Below the pieces are notes generated by a model. The model saw only the letters and a list, made by a program, of their open reading frames with translations. It was not told where the DNA came from and did not search any database. Positions 12,176 through 24,080 of a stretch of DNA of 64,000 nucleotides are shown here, in pieces; within the stretch, counting starts at the first letter, position 1, and every line of letters starts with the position of its first letter. The translations under genes and the position numbers were made by a program. Origin of the DNA: Diorhabda sublineata (taxonomy: Eukaryota > Arthropoda > Insecta > Coleoptera > Chrysomelidae); the NCBI RefSeq assembly GCF_026230105.1, contig NC_079480.1, forward strand, positions 12,442,488 through 12,506,487, in the 5' to 3' direction.

Positions 12176-13179
12176 TTAAGAGTTGTTAGGCTTATTCAGT
12201 ATACCTCTGAGAATCTAGAAAATCAGAAGCGCCCAATTTAATTTCGGGTTTAATCTTATTTTACCTGTACTAAAGTAAAAAGTGTCGTACTAAAAAAAAT
12301 AGATTTCTGCCTATAGAAACTTAATCAAATTCATTTGAATTATAATTAAAAATTGTTCAACATTCTCTTTTATACCGAACACAATACTAAACGTGTTCAA
12401 ACTAGTCACAACTTGTCTCAAAAGACATATAATATGAAATTATTGAACGCGCTTCGTGTATCATCTAGGATTTATTATAATCGTTTCGGTCACCCAGATT
12501 TTCTCTATCTTTCTCACTCTCTCTTCCACCAAATTTATCCGAAACTCGGATTCCTTTGATAACGTAATGGAAAGTGAAGTTCATTCATGACAGTCTACTC
12601 AGTGTATTCCTCTTCCAACAACCCGATTCATATTAAGCTCCATGTTGCTTGTCGACATGTGACATGACTGTGCTACGATTCATGTCTATTTGGGTCATGG
12701 ACCTTTCTGATAAAACTTATGACATGGCACACTTTGTCTCCGGCATACGTAAATGAAGTCACTCTCGACGACTCGGCTACCCTTGAGAATCGTGTGTGGA
12801 ATTCCTGCAATGAAAATGAACAATAGCCGTAACGTACGACGTGAACATTTTAAGGCCGTTTCGAATATCTTATAAAATTCTGTAAGTCGCTGCGTGGCTT
12901 TTCTATTGCATCCGCCATCGATTATTCTCAATCGCAAGTTTTAGTTCACCCGTCAAAAACGATGCGCGCGTGTATTTAAAAATGTAATTTTGAACTAACA
13001 GCACATCATTCGAATTATCGTTTTTAAAAACTAAAAAACAAATTAGTTCAGCACTGTAATGATTCCAAACTATTTAGCTCGATTCTTTTCAAAAGAAAAT
13101 GGAATTTTCCTCTTTTAGAACGCAATTTACGAGAATCAACTGACAACAAAGAAACAAAACTTTTTTATCTATTTAAACC
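12176..13179. other. No gene seen
   Basis: Bases about 12,640-12,930 are somewhat GC-richer and hold an 80-codon minus frame (12,695-12,937) with a hydrophobic stretch. I do not recognise it and there is no second line of support. Confidence 0.35.
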
Positions 13180-13480
13180 TCAAAATAGACGTTTACGTAA
13201 GTGCCAACTTCCTCGTTTGTTGAAAATCTTTCTCCTGGATGTGAAACTTTGATGTTTAGGGTTAGAAAACAGCAAAAAGTCGCGGGCGGTCAGATCTGGT
13301 GCATACTGTGGTAAAGATTTTGGTCCAAAGTGGGCCAACGCGGCACTCAACGCGCGGATTGCTACATGACAAATTCGTTCTTTACATATGACGATAGCCT
13401 CTTCTATCTACGACCACATTTGAATTCAGCTGCTGGTCGTGAATGATGGTGCAGAGTCTTCGTATACATCGTCTAATTCA
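13180..13480 (-). pseudogene. Mariner-type transposase C-terminal relic
   Basis: The minus strand around 13,200-13,330 encodes LPQYAPDLTARDFLLFSNPK, corresponding to the third catalytic Asp block of mariner transposases (YSPDLAPxDxxLFPxLK). FTSRRKIFNKRG-like text follows, matching the usual RF-S-EE region. The rest of the transposase is absent or unreadable, and no terminal repeats were seen. Confidence 0.65.
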
Positions 13481-13488
13481 TCTTTTAT

Positions 13489-13740
13489 TTGCCAAAGCGT
13501 CTGTCTTCCAAAAATGAATATTTAATGACAGCACTGAGCTCAATTTTGCTTATTTTGAGAAAAAATTTCAATTATACGATTATCAAACAGAAATGTATTG
13601 TACAGGGTGACATTCTAAGTCCAATACCTTTCAATCAAATGGCAGAATTGTTTAATATGAAGATATCTATCCACAAGTCAAAGTCTATGACAATAAGAAA
13701 AGATCCTTTCTGTATTATTTTTAGTAAATCAAATTTAACT
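13489..13740 (+). pseudogene. LINE reverse transcriptase relic
   Basis: An open frame starting at 13,489 includes IIKQKCIVQGDILSPIPFN (RT domain 4, QGDxLSPxxFN) joined directly to QMAELFNMKISIHKSKSM, a segment that normally follows the YADD catalytic box. The palm loop carrying YADD is therefore deleted in frame. The frame stays open to 13,911 but the later residues do not match the family. Same LINE family as 8865-9300. Confidence 0.75.
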
Positions 13741-14497
13741 TTTTATATGATATGCTACAAGGTGAGACAGAGGAGTATCCATACTTTTAAACAAGGCGTT
13801 GTGAGTAATAGAAACGTGAATACTCCCTCACAATTTTGTCTTGAGTTTCGTAGTGTAGAGTTGGGGCTCGGAGAACCGTCCAATTTGCAGACAACATTTG
13901 GTACTATCTAATTGTACTGTGTGATATCGTTCATTTCTAACCTTTTAGGATAGTCATTGTTTTAGAACTCGAAAAATTGTCATTAGTGGACTGTCTTATG
14001 ATGCAAATGTTTTGTCTAGAGACATATCCACATTTCTGGAGTGAAACATGGATTACTGGAGTGTTTGGTTCATAAAAGGAATCTAGATAGTGACAGTTTG
14101 GTGTTCAAATCTCAAGCTTGATTAATTTTAATGAAATATGTATCTGTCGATCTTTTTGGTTCTTGGTTCAGTTGAAACCCCAATAAGCTTTAAAATCAAG
14201 TTTTGAACGTCTAAAATGTCGGTACTCTAAATATTAACAGAAGACTGCAAAATGAAAGCCAAAACAACTTTGAAACCTAAACTTGTGTGCGAATTCACTA
14301 TAAAATGTTAGAAAATTACTGCAAGAGGTCGAGCTTATCAGAAATGTACAAGAAAAAATCAAATTTTTCAGAAATTTTCTCAAAAAAATCTAGTTTCTAT
14401 AAGATATTGTTTGAATTTACCTCAATTATCCAAAAATTTACAAGAATGTAAAGAAATTATTGAAAATTTTCGAAAAAATCTATATCATTTTACGCTA
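13741..14497. other. No gene seen
   Basis: AT-rich, with short near-repeats of tcaaatttttcagaaattt and tcaaaaaaatctagt-type words around 14,340-14,400. Confidence 0.4.
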
Positions 14498-15432
14498 TAT
14501 CGAGGAGGGTCCCAAAAGTACTTGGCGCAACAAAGAAAATACAAACATTTTGGAAAAAAATCATTTTTTCTTTTCAACATGATCTCCTTTTAGCTCTATA
14601 TACTTTTCCCAGCGATGTTCAATGAGTTCGATACCCTTTTTATAATAAGAATCGCCAAGCTCCTCAAAACAGCCATTAACTGCCGTCACCTCTTCATTTG
14701 GAAGATCATTGACCATCGAGCCATTTCTTCAAGTCTGAGAACAGAAAATAATCCAATGGGGCTAAATATGACGAATAGGGTGCATGACGTAGCAATTCAA
14801 ATTTTAATTCATTGATTTTGGCCTTTGCAATGTGTAACCTGGTGCATTGTCCTGATGAAACATCTTCTTAGCCAAATGCGGCCGTTTTTGCTTGATTTCT
14901 TCGCTCAAACGTAACGATAAGTTCGCATAATATTCGCCGTTAATAGTTTTTCCCTTTTAAAGATAGTTAATATAAATTAACCCACACGAATCCCAAAAAA
15001 CCAACGCCACGTCCTTGCCTGCAGATGGAACGGTCTTTACCTTCTTTGGAGCCGGTTCTCCCTTTTCAATCAATTGCTTTGATGGTTCTCTTGCTTCGGG
15101 TGTGAAATGATATCATCCATGGTTATGAAGGCGTAGAAATTCGGCTGTATTACCAAACACTCGATGGAAAACATCTTCACGAAGCTATTTTTGTTCCATT
15201 GTGAGAAAACGCTACACTAATCTTGCGCATAGCCTTCTCATTTCCAAATTTCCAGTTTATATGCGAAGTACCGCACTTTTTAAAATGCCTACTATGTCTG
15301 CTAGATCGCGCACTTCCAGTCGAAGATCATGCAGTACCGCTTTGTGGATTTTCTTCAACATTTCTGGTCTTCGCAGATCGTACAGCCTCGTTTCTAGGTC
15401 AGACCAAGTACTTCTGGGACCATCCTCGTAGT
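14498..15432 (-). pseudogene. Mariner transposase relic, N-terminus lost
   Basis: A long but broken mariner (DD34D) transposase. Read on the minus strand in order: LYDLRRPEMLKKIHK and LEVRDLADIVGI (second helix-turn-helix), LEMRRLCARLV, YHFTPEARERSKQ, GEPAPKKVKTVPSAGKD, KGKTINGEYYANL, KRPHLAKK, FHQDNAP (second catalytic Asp), YSSYLAPLDYFLF (third catalytic Asp block), then ELGDSYYKKGIELIEHRWEK and YIELKGDHVEK at the C-terminus. The first catalytic Asp block (VDETWI) is missing, several stops and frame changes are present, and the first helix-turn-helix is cut off at about 15,432. The 3' end reads tatcgaggagggtccc, a typical mariner terminus beside a TA. The 5' terminal repeat is absent. Confidence 0.9.
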
Positions 15433-16130
15433 AAAATATAGTAAAGACCTCATTAAAGACTTAATGTAATACATAGTCAATCAAATTTTTCTTGTGTAGT
15501 ATTCAATGATACATAATGTCACTACGAGTGCCGATAAACCCAGAAATTTAACTTAAAGACCTTCTATACAGTAACTAGAAACACATAAATGTTTTAACCA
15601 CCATCCACCACTGGCTTCGTAAATGTGTCAAAAAAAAAGATTTCCTTATGTTACTTTAACATCATTCTACACGTGGAACAACAAAAATAAAAAGTTACGT
15701 AAATATTATAATAAAATTTCTTCATCCCATGGAGTGATTTAAGTGTCAATTTCACTAACTTCGTCAACCACCCTCGTAGATCGCGGAAAATCTAAATAAT
15801 TCACGTGTATTATTGGATATAAAATACACCAACTGCTGTACTCTCTTTTTATGAATAAAAATTTGATTTCTCCGTCTCATGAATGAAAGCGAAACAAGAA
15901 AAAAAAAAATAAAAACAAAACTTCTTCGCATTTGAAATTCCGTTCCTGAAAGTTTCAAAGTCGATGTATGTGTACCATATACGAGCATGAGATACTTCTA
16001 AGCGAGATTATTCATGAATGAAACGAGAACTTACTCACTTTCGATTGCTATACACCTCGGTAACTCAAAAGGGATTTGATGTAGCATAAGAGAAACGAGT
16101 AATAATGCAAGGATGTGACTACAGAGAAAA
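15433..16130. other. No gene seen
   Basis: AT-rich. The motif caaccaccctcgta at 15,766-15,779 looks like an isolated mariner terminal repeat in reverse. Confidence 0.4.
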
Positions 16131-16138
16131 CAACTTAC

Positions 16139-16270
16139 TTGCCCATTCATACACCGTCTTCGCTCTTGTCTGGCCCTTTACACCGCCAGACTGGAACTGA
16201 CCTTCTTTAGAAGGGTCCTGACGGATGGATTTCCTTTTAAAGTTTTCGAATAATGATGACGCGCGCTCTG
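16139..16270 (-). CDS. Candidate internal exon of an unidentified host gene
   Basis: On the minus strand one frame stays open for 44 codons and reads like conserved protein: AERASSLFENFKRKSIRQ, then DPSKEGQFQSGGVKGQTR, then AKTVYEWA. The other frames contain stops. The segment ends exactly at a consensus 5' splice donor (GTAAGT at 16,138-16,133), giving a phase-1 junction after EWA. A possible acceptor is the gtctagcag just upstream at about 16,268-16,276, but its pyrimidine tract is weak and the frame stays open further upstream, so the start is uncertain. Base composition is much less AT-rich than the flanks. I do not recognise the protein. It could instead be a fragment of an exon carried by a transposon, although no terminal repeats bracket it. 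Confidence 0.42.
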
Positions 16271-16419
16271 CTAGACGTTCGAAATGTCTTCTTATTGGAA
16301 TTTTTATTCCGATTTCTTTTAGTATTTATTCGTTCCAATTTTTATGCATATCTTTTTTTTTTCTTTTTATTCAACAAGTGTTTGCTCTAAATTCTCTTTT
16401 CAATTAAATTTCGACATAC

Positions 16420-17480
16420 GATAAGAAATATTTAAACTTGAAATTATAGTAGGAGAAATGTTTATATTTCAAATTAGTGCCCGGAAAATTATATAAAATT
16501 ATATAATTATAGTAACGAATTGTTTGGATTTTTATGTGCCTGGAAAATCATGGAAGAGAAAACATATAAATTTCAAAATGGTACCTGGAAAATGAAGGAA
16601 AACTTGGAATTATCGTATTTTTTGGAACTTTTGCAGTGGTATATAATAAGGGAAAGAAAAATTGTCAAAATTTTCAAATTATATTGGAAAATTATAGTAA
16701 GGATGGAATTTGTCGTATTTTGGATGATTACTTTACAATGGAAACTGTATTGTATATGTAAGTTTGTCTGGAAGATAAAGAAAAACTTCAAATTTGCCCA
16801 TTTTTTAGGACCTTCCTAGTAACGTATTGAAATATCTCAATTTTCGAAGTAGTTTTTGAAAAATTATGGAATGGAAGCAATTTTTTGTATTTTGGGGTCT
16901 CTTTAGTCGTATTTTGAAGGATTTCTTCACAATGGAAACTATAATTTGCAGAAAATTGAAGGAAAAATGTCTGAATTTAAAAACTGTGCCTGGAAAATGA
17001 AGGAAAACTTGTAATTTGTCGATTTTTTCGCATCTTTCAAATCATGGAAAGAAAAATATATCAATTTTCGAAATAATTTCTGGAAAATTTTGGAAAGGAC
17101 AAAATGTATCGTATTTTGGACCATTCCTTCACAATAGAAATTGTATTTTGCATAAGGGGGAATTGTAACTATATTTTCAAGTAATGGAACGATAAACCTA
17201 ATGGGAAATTATTATACAATTGAAATTTTTGGATTTACTAGCAAAATTTTTTTCATGTAACGGAAAGTAAAATTTTCCAAATGTTGCGAACTTATGAAAA
17301 AAATGAAATTTGTCGAATGTCGAATTTATGAAAAAGATAAAATTCTTCGTATTTTAGGGACTGTCAGAAAATGTCAGAATTTCAAAAAAGGTGCCCGAAA
17401 TATGAAAAAAAAATTAACTTTTATGCAAGGAAACTGTGGTTACAAATAAGGGAAGAAAGGAAGGTCTTAATTGTGGAAAT
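16420..17480. repeat. Degenerate AT-rich tandem repeat, ~200-bp units
   Basis: Recurring words tggaaaattatgga, ggaaaatgaaggaaaact, gtcgtattttgga and cttcacaatggaaact appear in the same order several times. The last word falls at about 16,730, 16,925 and 17,137, a period near 200 bp with heavy drift. Open frames here (16,520-16,819 plus; 16,573-16,791 minus) are by-products. Confidence 0.75.
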
Positions 17481-18789
17481 AGTATCTGAATATCAAGTAT
17501 ATTAAATAAAGTAGTTGAGGTATGGGAGAAGTTGAACAATGGCAAAATTACGATCAGACAGTAAATTAGGCAAGTAGTAGATAGTAAAAGGGGGATCAAT
17601 GAGTCACATGAAAAATCATCTTTTTCAATAAAAGTCTTTTTCAGGCTTCATACATTTCTCCAAGGTAGTTACAACTCCCAATAATATTTGTCGTGTTCAT
17701 CCAACGTCGTATTTGTTTGTAATTAAGTACCCGACATCTTTTTTCCATCACCATATCTTGTATTTTTCCATTGTTCCCATTGTAGAGACTTTGATTGCAC
17801 GTTTGACATCTTCAATGCTTGTACGACTACATCGAAATTTAGCAATTTACCATGGATATAGCAAAACTTACCGAGCACACTAAATCCACTTTTTTTCGTT
17901 TTCTCCTCAATTCGCGATGTAGTAGACACGAATGAAATGACAGAAATGTTGACAGGAGCGTTGTTCTCTTTCAACTGAAAGACGAAAAATGGAAGTACCC
18001 TCGTAAAATCGTTTAACTGAACCGACTCCCTCAACATGTAAAAGTTTATTATTGTATAATAAAATAATTATAGTAAATAGATTTGAAAAAGTGAAAAGAG
18101 AAAGTAATAAAAAACAAAATATGATATTTTTCACGTTAAACTCCGATTAAAGGGATGCGAGAAAGCCGTTAATCCGACGACAAGACTAACAGTTTGTCAT
18201 TATCCTATTAAAGTCTCGGGATTCTTTTTTCTGTCAAAATCTGCTGGAGTCTTTTGACAGTGTGCTGTTAAAAGGTCAGGGAGATTAACTAAATTGACTC
18301 ATATTGAGTGTATACTGTTTATTTTGCTCAGAAATCTATTTGAACGTCTGTCAGTTTTAATAACTAACAAACGATTATTCGAAATTAATACCGTGGGACA
18401 CGAAAAAGTTTGTATTGAAAATAATTGCTCGAGACCAAGGTAAATCTGATCAGGCCCTCATCAGTTTTTGAAAACTTTTTTGTTGAAAGTAGAAGCGATT
18501 TGGACTTTTCCAAAAGTTTAAAGACTACCCTTTCGGGTATGTAAATTATCCGTACTGGCAAAAAAATTTTTACTGTTAGAGCTTTCATTGTTAATCATAA
18601 ATATTCAAATCAATGTAAAAAACTCCGTTTCTTTTTGCATATAGTCTATTCAGTTATAAAAATAGAGTTCACTTTACGGTCTTTCAAAGTTTATCCCAAA
18701 AATTTGCTCTAAATTGCTCCCCTTACCGTAAAAAGTCATAGATTAAGGGCAACCCAAAATAAGATATGAGCATTCTTAATATTATTCAG
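17481..18789. other. No gene seen
   Basis: A 104-codon minus frame (17,723-18,037) and smaller ones have no recognisable motif, start context or splice signals that would support them. Confidence 0.4.
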
Positions 18790-18794
18790 GGATA

Positions 18795-18985
18795 AAGAAG
18801 TAATTTTTCGAAAATTTGATATCAAATCCATAATCAGCGACCCCGAATACCTTAGAAGTGATATGTAACTTCATTGCTTTATTGAGTATGAATTGGAATA
18901 CAAGGGGTTGGCTATAAGGGGTGAGTTTTTGAGAATTTGACATTAAATTCGTAATCAGAGCCCCGAATACCTAGGAAATTAGTGT
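18795..18985. repeat. Two diverged ~120-bp direct repeats
   Basis: tttttcgaaaatttgatatc with cataatcagcgaccccgaat (near 18,805-18,850) recurs as tttttgagaatttgacatt with gtaatcagagccccgaat (near 18,925-18,975). The reverse complement core ggtcgctgat also appears at about 35,430, which suggests a dispersed repeat family. Confidence 0.6.
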
Positions 18986-18997
18986 AAACATTAATAC

Positions 18998-19697
18998 TCT
19001 GTCAGCTGCGTACGATCAATATTTCTCTATCAGCTGCGTGCGATCAATATTTTTCTCTCAGCTGCGTGCGATCAATATTTCTCCATCAGCTGCGTGCAAT
19101 CAATATTTTTCTCTCAGCTACGTGCGATTAATATTTCTCCATCAGCTGCGTGCAATCAATATTTTTCTCTCAGCTGCGTGCGATTAATATTTCTCTATCA
19201 GCTGCGTGCGATCAATATTTCTCTATCAGCTGCGTGCGATCAATATTTTTCTCTCAGCTGCGTACGATCAATATTTCTATGTCAGCTAAGTGCGATCAAT
19301 ATTTCTCTATCAGCTGCGTGCAATCAATATTTTTCTCTCAGCTGCGTGCGATTAATATTTCTCTTTCAGCTGCGTGCGATCAATATTTTTCTCTCAGCTG
19401 CGTGCGATCAATATTTTTCTCTCAGCTGCGTACGATCAATATTTCTCTATCAGCTGCGTGCGATCAATATTTTTCTCTCAGCTGCGTACGATCAATATTT
19501 TTATGTCAGCTAAGTGCGATCAATATTTCTCTATCAGCTGCGTGCAATCAATATTTTTCTCTCAGCTGCGTGCGATTAATATTTCTCTTTCAGCTGCGTG
19601 CGATCAATATTTCTCTATCAGCTGCGTGCGATCAATATTTTTCTCTCAGCTGCGTGCAATCAATATTTTTCTCTCAGCTGCGTGCAATCAATATTTC
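18998..19697. repeat. 28-bp minisatellite, about 25 copies
   Basis: Unit tcagctgcgtgcgatcaata + tttctcta or tttttctc, always 28 bp. Because 28 is not a multiple of three, all three forward frames are open for long stretches (for example 19,150-19,761), giving repeated QYFSLSC / AINISLSA / QSIFFSQLR text; these are not genes. A variant unit with cagctaagtgcg occurs at 19,283 and again exactly 224 bp later, so an 8-unit block has been duplicated. Each unit has the palindrome CAGCTG and a GCGTG word. Confidence 0.95.
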
Positions 19698-20539
19698 TCC
19701 CTTCAAATTAATAATGGTCACAGTTGTACTTTTAATATTACTATTACAAAATAAAAATTGATGTAAGTTTTGTCGAATGTTTTCAAGTCTACGGACCTAG
19801 GAAAGATTTTGTATGAAACGCGTGAGTAAATATACTTTTTTCACTCGTAGGAATTGTCGCAAGACTCGTGAAAAAAAGTATTACTTAACTCACTTGTTGC
19901 ATAAATAACTATAAGTGAACAAAGCGTGTTTTAATTCAACGTAATAAAATTATCCACTAGTTATTTTTATCGACTATCGATTTGGCATCATCGTAAAGTA
20001 GATAATTACATTTTTATCGATCGTACATTTCATTCATAAAATCAAGTTTTTATTACATTACAATTAATTATTAAAAGTAAAACCTGTCAATAAATCAGTA
20101 TGTGTCGCTCTTTCAACTGGCACGCGTCTGTTCGCTTTGTTTACATTTGTTTTATGCAGGTTTGTAGACACAAACACACACACACATACATACACACAGA
20201 TGATTCAAAGTTTCGGAATATTTTGCTGTGGGGATTCCTTCATTCGATGTTTTTATTTATGAGCATTCGGAAGTAGTTTTATTTACTTCTAGATCAAGAG
20301 GTTTGTGAAACAGGTGTCGATCGTTTTTGTACGTATTTCGATTACGTAAACTGATAAATTAGTTTATTATAACATTGGGAATCGTTAATAATTGGATCGT
20401 GAATAATTACAGATTTTATAATCAATCAGAAGTGGAGAGAAGTTATAGAAAATTTAATGTTAATGCTTCTAATTTTTTATTTTAAGTCTCTTCTGTTTTA
20501 AAATTAGTTTTTTTTTAAATTATTTTTATAAAAATTATT
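19698..20539. other. No gene seen; AT-rich
   Basis: No coding or transposon signal apart from the short CA-rich microsatellite listed separately. Confidence 0.45.
20168..20200. repeat. CA-rich microsatellite
   Basis: Imperfect run of acacac with cacatacatacacaca near 20,170-20,200. Confidence 0.8.
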
Positions 20540-22020
20540 AAAAAAACCCAACGCCAATGTGTGGCTAGGGGTGAGTTCCACCCCAACTAGGGGGTCAAAA
20601 ATTTTATGTTGAAAACAACCGCGGAATTTGATAGAGGACCAAATTTATAGCAAAAAATGTATTTTTAACAAAATAAAATAATTTTAGATATGCGCGATCG
20701 AAAATTTAAATTTTTTTGAAGAAAACCACGTTTTTAATTAATTTTTCATGAATACTTTTCATTTTATCAAAAAAATTTACTTTAGACATAATATAAACCG
20801 AGCTATGATTTATTGAAAGTTGAATTTTTTATCGATCGAAAATTTTTTAAAATTCAACGTCGAATAACCTAAAAACGGTCAACTTTTCGAAATAAGTGCA
20901 TATAAGCTTTTTCAAAGTACTTTTAAAAAGCTTTAAAACTAGATTTAATTGAACTCTCTAGCATAAAAACTAAGAAAGTTATAGTCGAAATTAAATCGAT
21001 TTATATTTTTATTACAGAAAAAAACCTCAACCTCAAAAAATCTCAATTTCACCGTTATTAATAGTATCCAAATATATTATCCAAAGATGATTATCTATGT
21101 ATTAATAATAATTTCTGGATGTTTGAACGATTTAAAATGCATAATCATTTACGAAATAAAAACTATAAGATATAAATAAAAATTGATAACGAACAAAAAG
21201 TTAGTATTTTTTTTTAACAAATATTTTTCTTTTTTTAAATTTTCTGTTATTGATGAAATAATTGAGATATGAAGTTACAAATAATACCTTAACTTATGAC
21301 CGATACCATTTTCGAGTCCTTGCCGTTTTGAAAAATAAAAGCCTAAATAATTTATATATAATTTAAAACATATGGTAATAAAATTCCTTACGTTTTGAAC
21401 TAATTTGCTTGAAAATTAACGGATATATGATCAAAAAACTAAATACAATCTAATTTTCCTTTTCAATTTAACAAATTTCCAGTGTAATTAAAATTTTTTC
21501 TACATAACATAAATTTTAAGGGACGTATAAGTATGAAATTGTACAAATCTTGTAAATAATATTTTTACCATAAGAGATAATTTATAAGTGTATTTTAAAT
21601 ACATAATATTCAGGTTAAAAGATATAAAAAAAATGTTAATTTGAAATAAATATATCAAATAATTGTATAAGTAGGTCCGTAAATATGTTTTTCCGAAATG
21701 GGGGATGATTTATGAGCGTTGAAAATTATAAGTACAAAATATTTAAGTCGAAACATATAAAAAGATGTCCATTTAAAAGAAATAAATCATCAAAAAGAAT
21801 AAATACGTCTATAAATTTTTTTTCCAATTTTTTTCGAAATAAGGGATGATTTGTAAGGGTTGCAGATTTCGGATGCAAAATATTTGAGTTGAACATAAAC
21901 AGAAATAATCAATTTATAAGTATATATAAGCTACCACAGAGCAATTAAATACTTTTTTTTAAAACTAAATTAACTGGGGGGTTCTTTATAAGGGATGAAA
22001 TATATCAAGCAGCATTTCAC
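20540..22020. repeat. AT-rich dispersed repeat with degenerate internal repeats
   Basis: Begins with ggggtgagttccacccc (a small hairpin) and actagggggtcaaaaattt. Between 21,690 and 22,000 the phrases cgaaat..ggg(g)atgattt(a/g)t and gcaaaatatttaagt/gagt recur at about 140-bp intervals. The reverse complement of the same phrases (aacccttaaaaatcatccct) occurs at 40,370-40,870, so this is a family with at least two copies in the window. No coding content. Confidence 0.65.
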
Positions 22021-23459
22021 TAGCTTAAAGTTAAAAACTCCCAAAACTCATACGATTTGGAAGGTTAGGTTATAATAATTGTTATGTTCATATAGGTCAA
22101 ACATCGCTAAATTTTAAAAATAGATTGAAAGTACAATAAAACAATAGGGTAAAAAAATTGTTCAATAAAATCACTCCCAACACATAAAGGAAAGTACCAC
22201 AAAGTAATAAAACAGGTGTTTCATTAGTATTGAGGAATTTCTTAAATACCAGATGATAATTCTCATATTTTTATGTAAATAAACATAACAATCAATTAAA
22301 GCTCGCTGCCAATTCGAAAAGACCTTCTAACGACTCGTTAATACAAACATAAACATTGTTATAGAGCAGCAATAAACATAAGAAAAATAAAGAAGCGTGC
22401 CAACCGAAACGAGATGATTTATAACAGGCCAACATAAAAAATTCGTCTCCGAAATATGACAACTAATTTTAAATATATTTTCAATTTAGTGTACTGAAAA
22501 ATTTCACTAAATCTCTCTTATCAACAGTACAAAATAGAAATTTCCTATTCGAAATATATACCTGGATTTATACCTGAATCGGACCAGGTTAACCGGTTCT
22601 GCTCAATCCTATGCTTTAAATTAGTTATTATATTCTTGGTATTACTCATATCTTTTTTCTTGTGTACCTGCTTCATTCCCATTGATTTTGAAGTCAGGTA
22701 TTCTCACAACAACCTCTAAATGTATGTTTAGGACTTCTCCAAGCTACTCGAGTTGCTGTCTCTCTTTTTTCCGTGTCCACAGGCAAAAGAACCTTCCAAT
22801 TTTCGACCATGCATCAGATCTCTCTTTAGACGAATATAATTGACAGATTTACTTGGTTTGATCTAAACCAGTGGTCCAGGTGCACCTCCAGGAGTCCACG
22901 GGGAGTGTACTGAATTTCGATAGTCGGAACTGATTTTTTTACGAATTGATTAAATAGTGTAAATTTTAATAATATGGTGTAAAGTAGTGTAGTAAAGTGT
23001 AGTAAAGTAAACCCGAGCAGTAGCTAATACTTGCACTAGCTGACGAGGAAGAAATAGATTTTGATGAACTACTTTTAGATAATTAAGGTACGTAGATGTA
23101 GATCTGATGGATAAGGAGGCTACCAGTAATGAATAAAGTGGAAAAAGCTGGGTTCCCATAAACACATATACTCGATGATAAAACAAAATCTGAAAGGCAA
23201 GACTCTATAATCGTCAAGATTAATTATTGTCCTTATAGAGATTAGAATATGATTGTTCAATCCGTTTTTCACCCCTAAGAAGTTGCCTCACTTTGAAAAG
23301 AAATTTTCAATGTTTGATTGTTCCAGAACATATTGAGAATAAAACTTTTAGAGAAAACCAAAAATGAAACGATTTCTTAGGTACGCACTCTTAAGATTTC
23401 GTATAATTTAACACCACAATAAAAATGTTTCTAATAACAACTAGGAAGGAAAACCTTTT
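22021..23459. other. No gene seen
   Basis: AT-rich. A possible hAT-like end, cagtggtccaggtgcacc, at about 22,871 has no partner that I can find. Short gtagtaaagtgt repetition near 22,985-23,010. Confidence 0.4.
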
Positions 23460-24080
23460 TTCAATTCCATATGCTAGAACAACCGTTAAAATCTAGAGAT
23501 ATAGTGGGTGAAAAATATTTTAATTTCCTCTAAAATTTGTATTCTCAGCGTTATATCGGAACAACTAAGCTGGAACAACCGTAACAATCTAGAAAACAGC
23601 TAAAATAATTCGGAGCAAACCATTTAAAAGCGATGTTTCGAAATTGTGCAGGCGGCGGATTATTGGATAAATAATATAATAATTTTTTTTTCAATTTCTT
23701 GAAAAAGTTTCAGTCTCAGCTTTATGCCGTTTTGGAACAAACGCTAAAATCTAGAAAAGAATCTAGAACAACTCGGTATAAACCATATAATAACGATTTC
23801 TAGGGAATTGAAGTGGCAGTGAGTAATTAAACCTTTTTCGAATTACAAAGTAGAACAAACCTAGAACAACCGGTAAAACCTGGACAAAAAAACTATAACA
23901 ACTCGGAACAAACCATTTAATAGTGATTTATCGAAATTTGGGCGGCGATGGGAGATTGCATAAAATATAATCACCTGTTTTGAATTTCCTCTTAGAGATT
24001 CATTCTCAGCTCTTCGCCGTTTTGGAACAAAGTAGAAGAAATCTAAATCAACCTGGAACAGCCTTAAAAATTCTTGAGGG
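23460..24080. repeat. Degenerate tandem repeat, ~170-bp units
   Basis: The phrases ctagaacaacc(g/t)gtaaaa, ctcggaacaaaccattta, agcgattt and ttctcagc..tatgccgttttggaacaa recur in order roughly every 170 bp with insertions and losses. No open frame survives. Confidence 0.7.

Noticed and set aside
17723..18037. 104-codon minus frame as a gene
   Set aside because: Composition is ordinary for random AT-rich frames; no motif and no splice or promoter support.
18998..19697. CRISPR array or iteron-type origin
   Set aside because: The 28-bp units are directly abutting with no spacers, and nothing bacterial or plasmid-like surrounds them.
19150..19761. 203-codon open frame, the longest in the window
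   Set aside because: It is the 28-bp minisatellite read through; the unit length makes all three frames open and the protein is a cyclic repeat.
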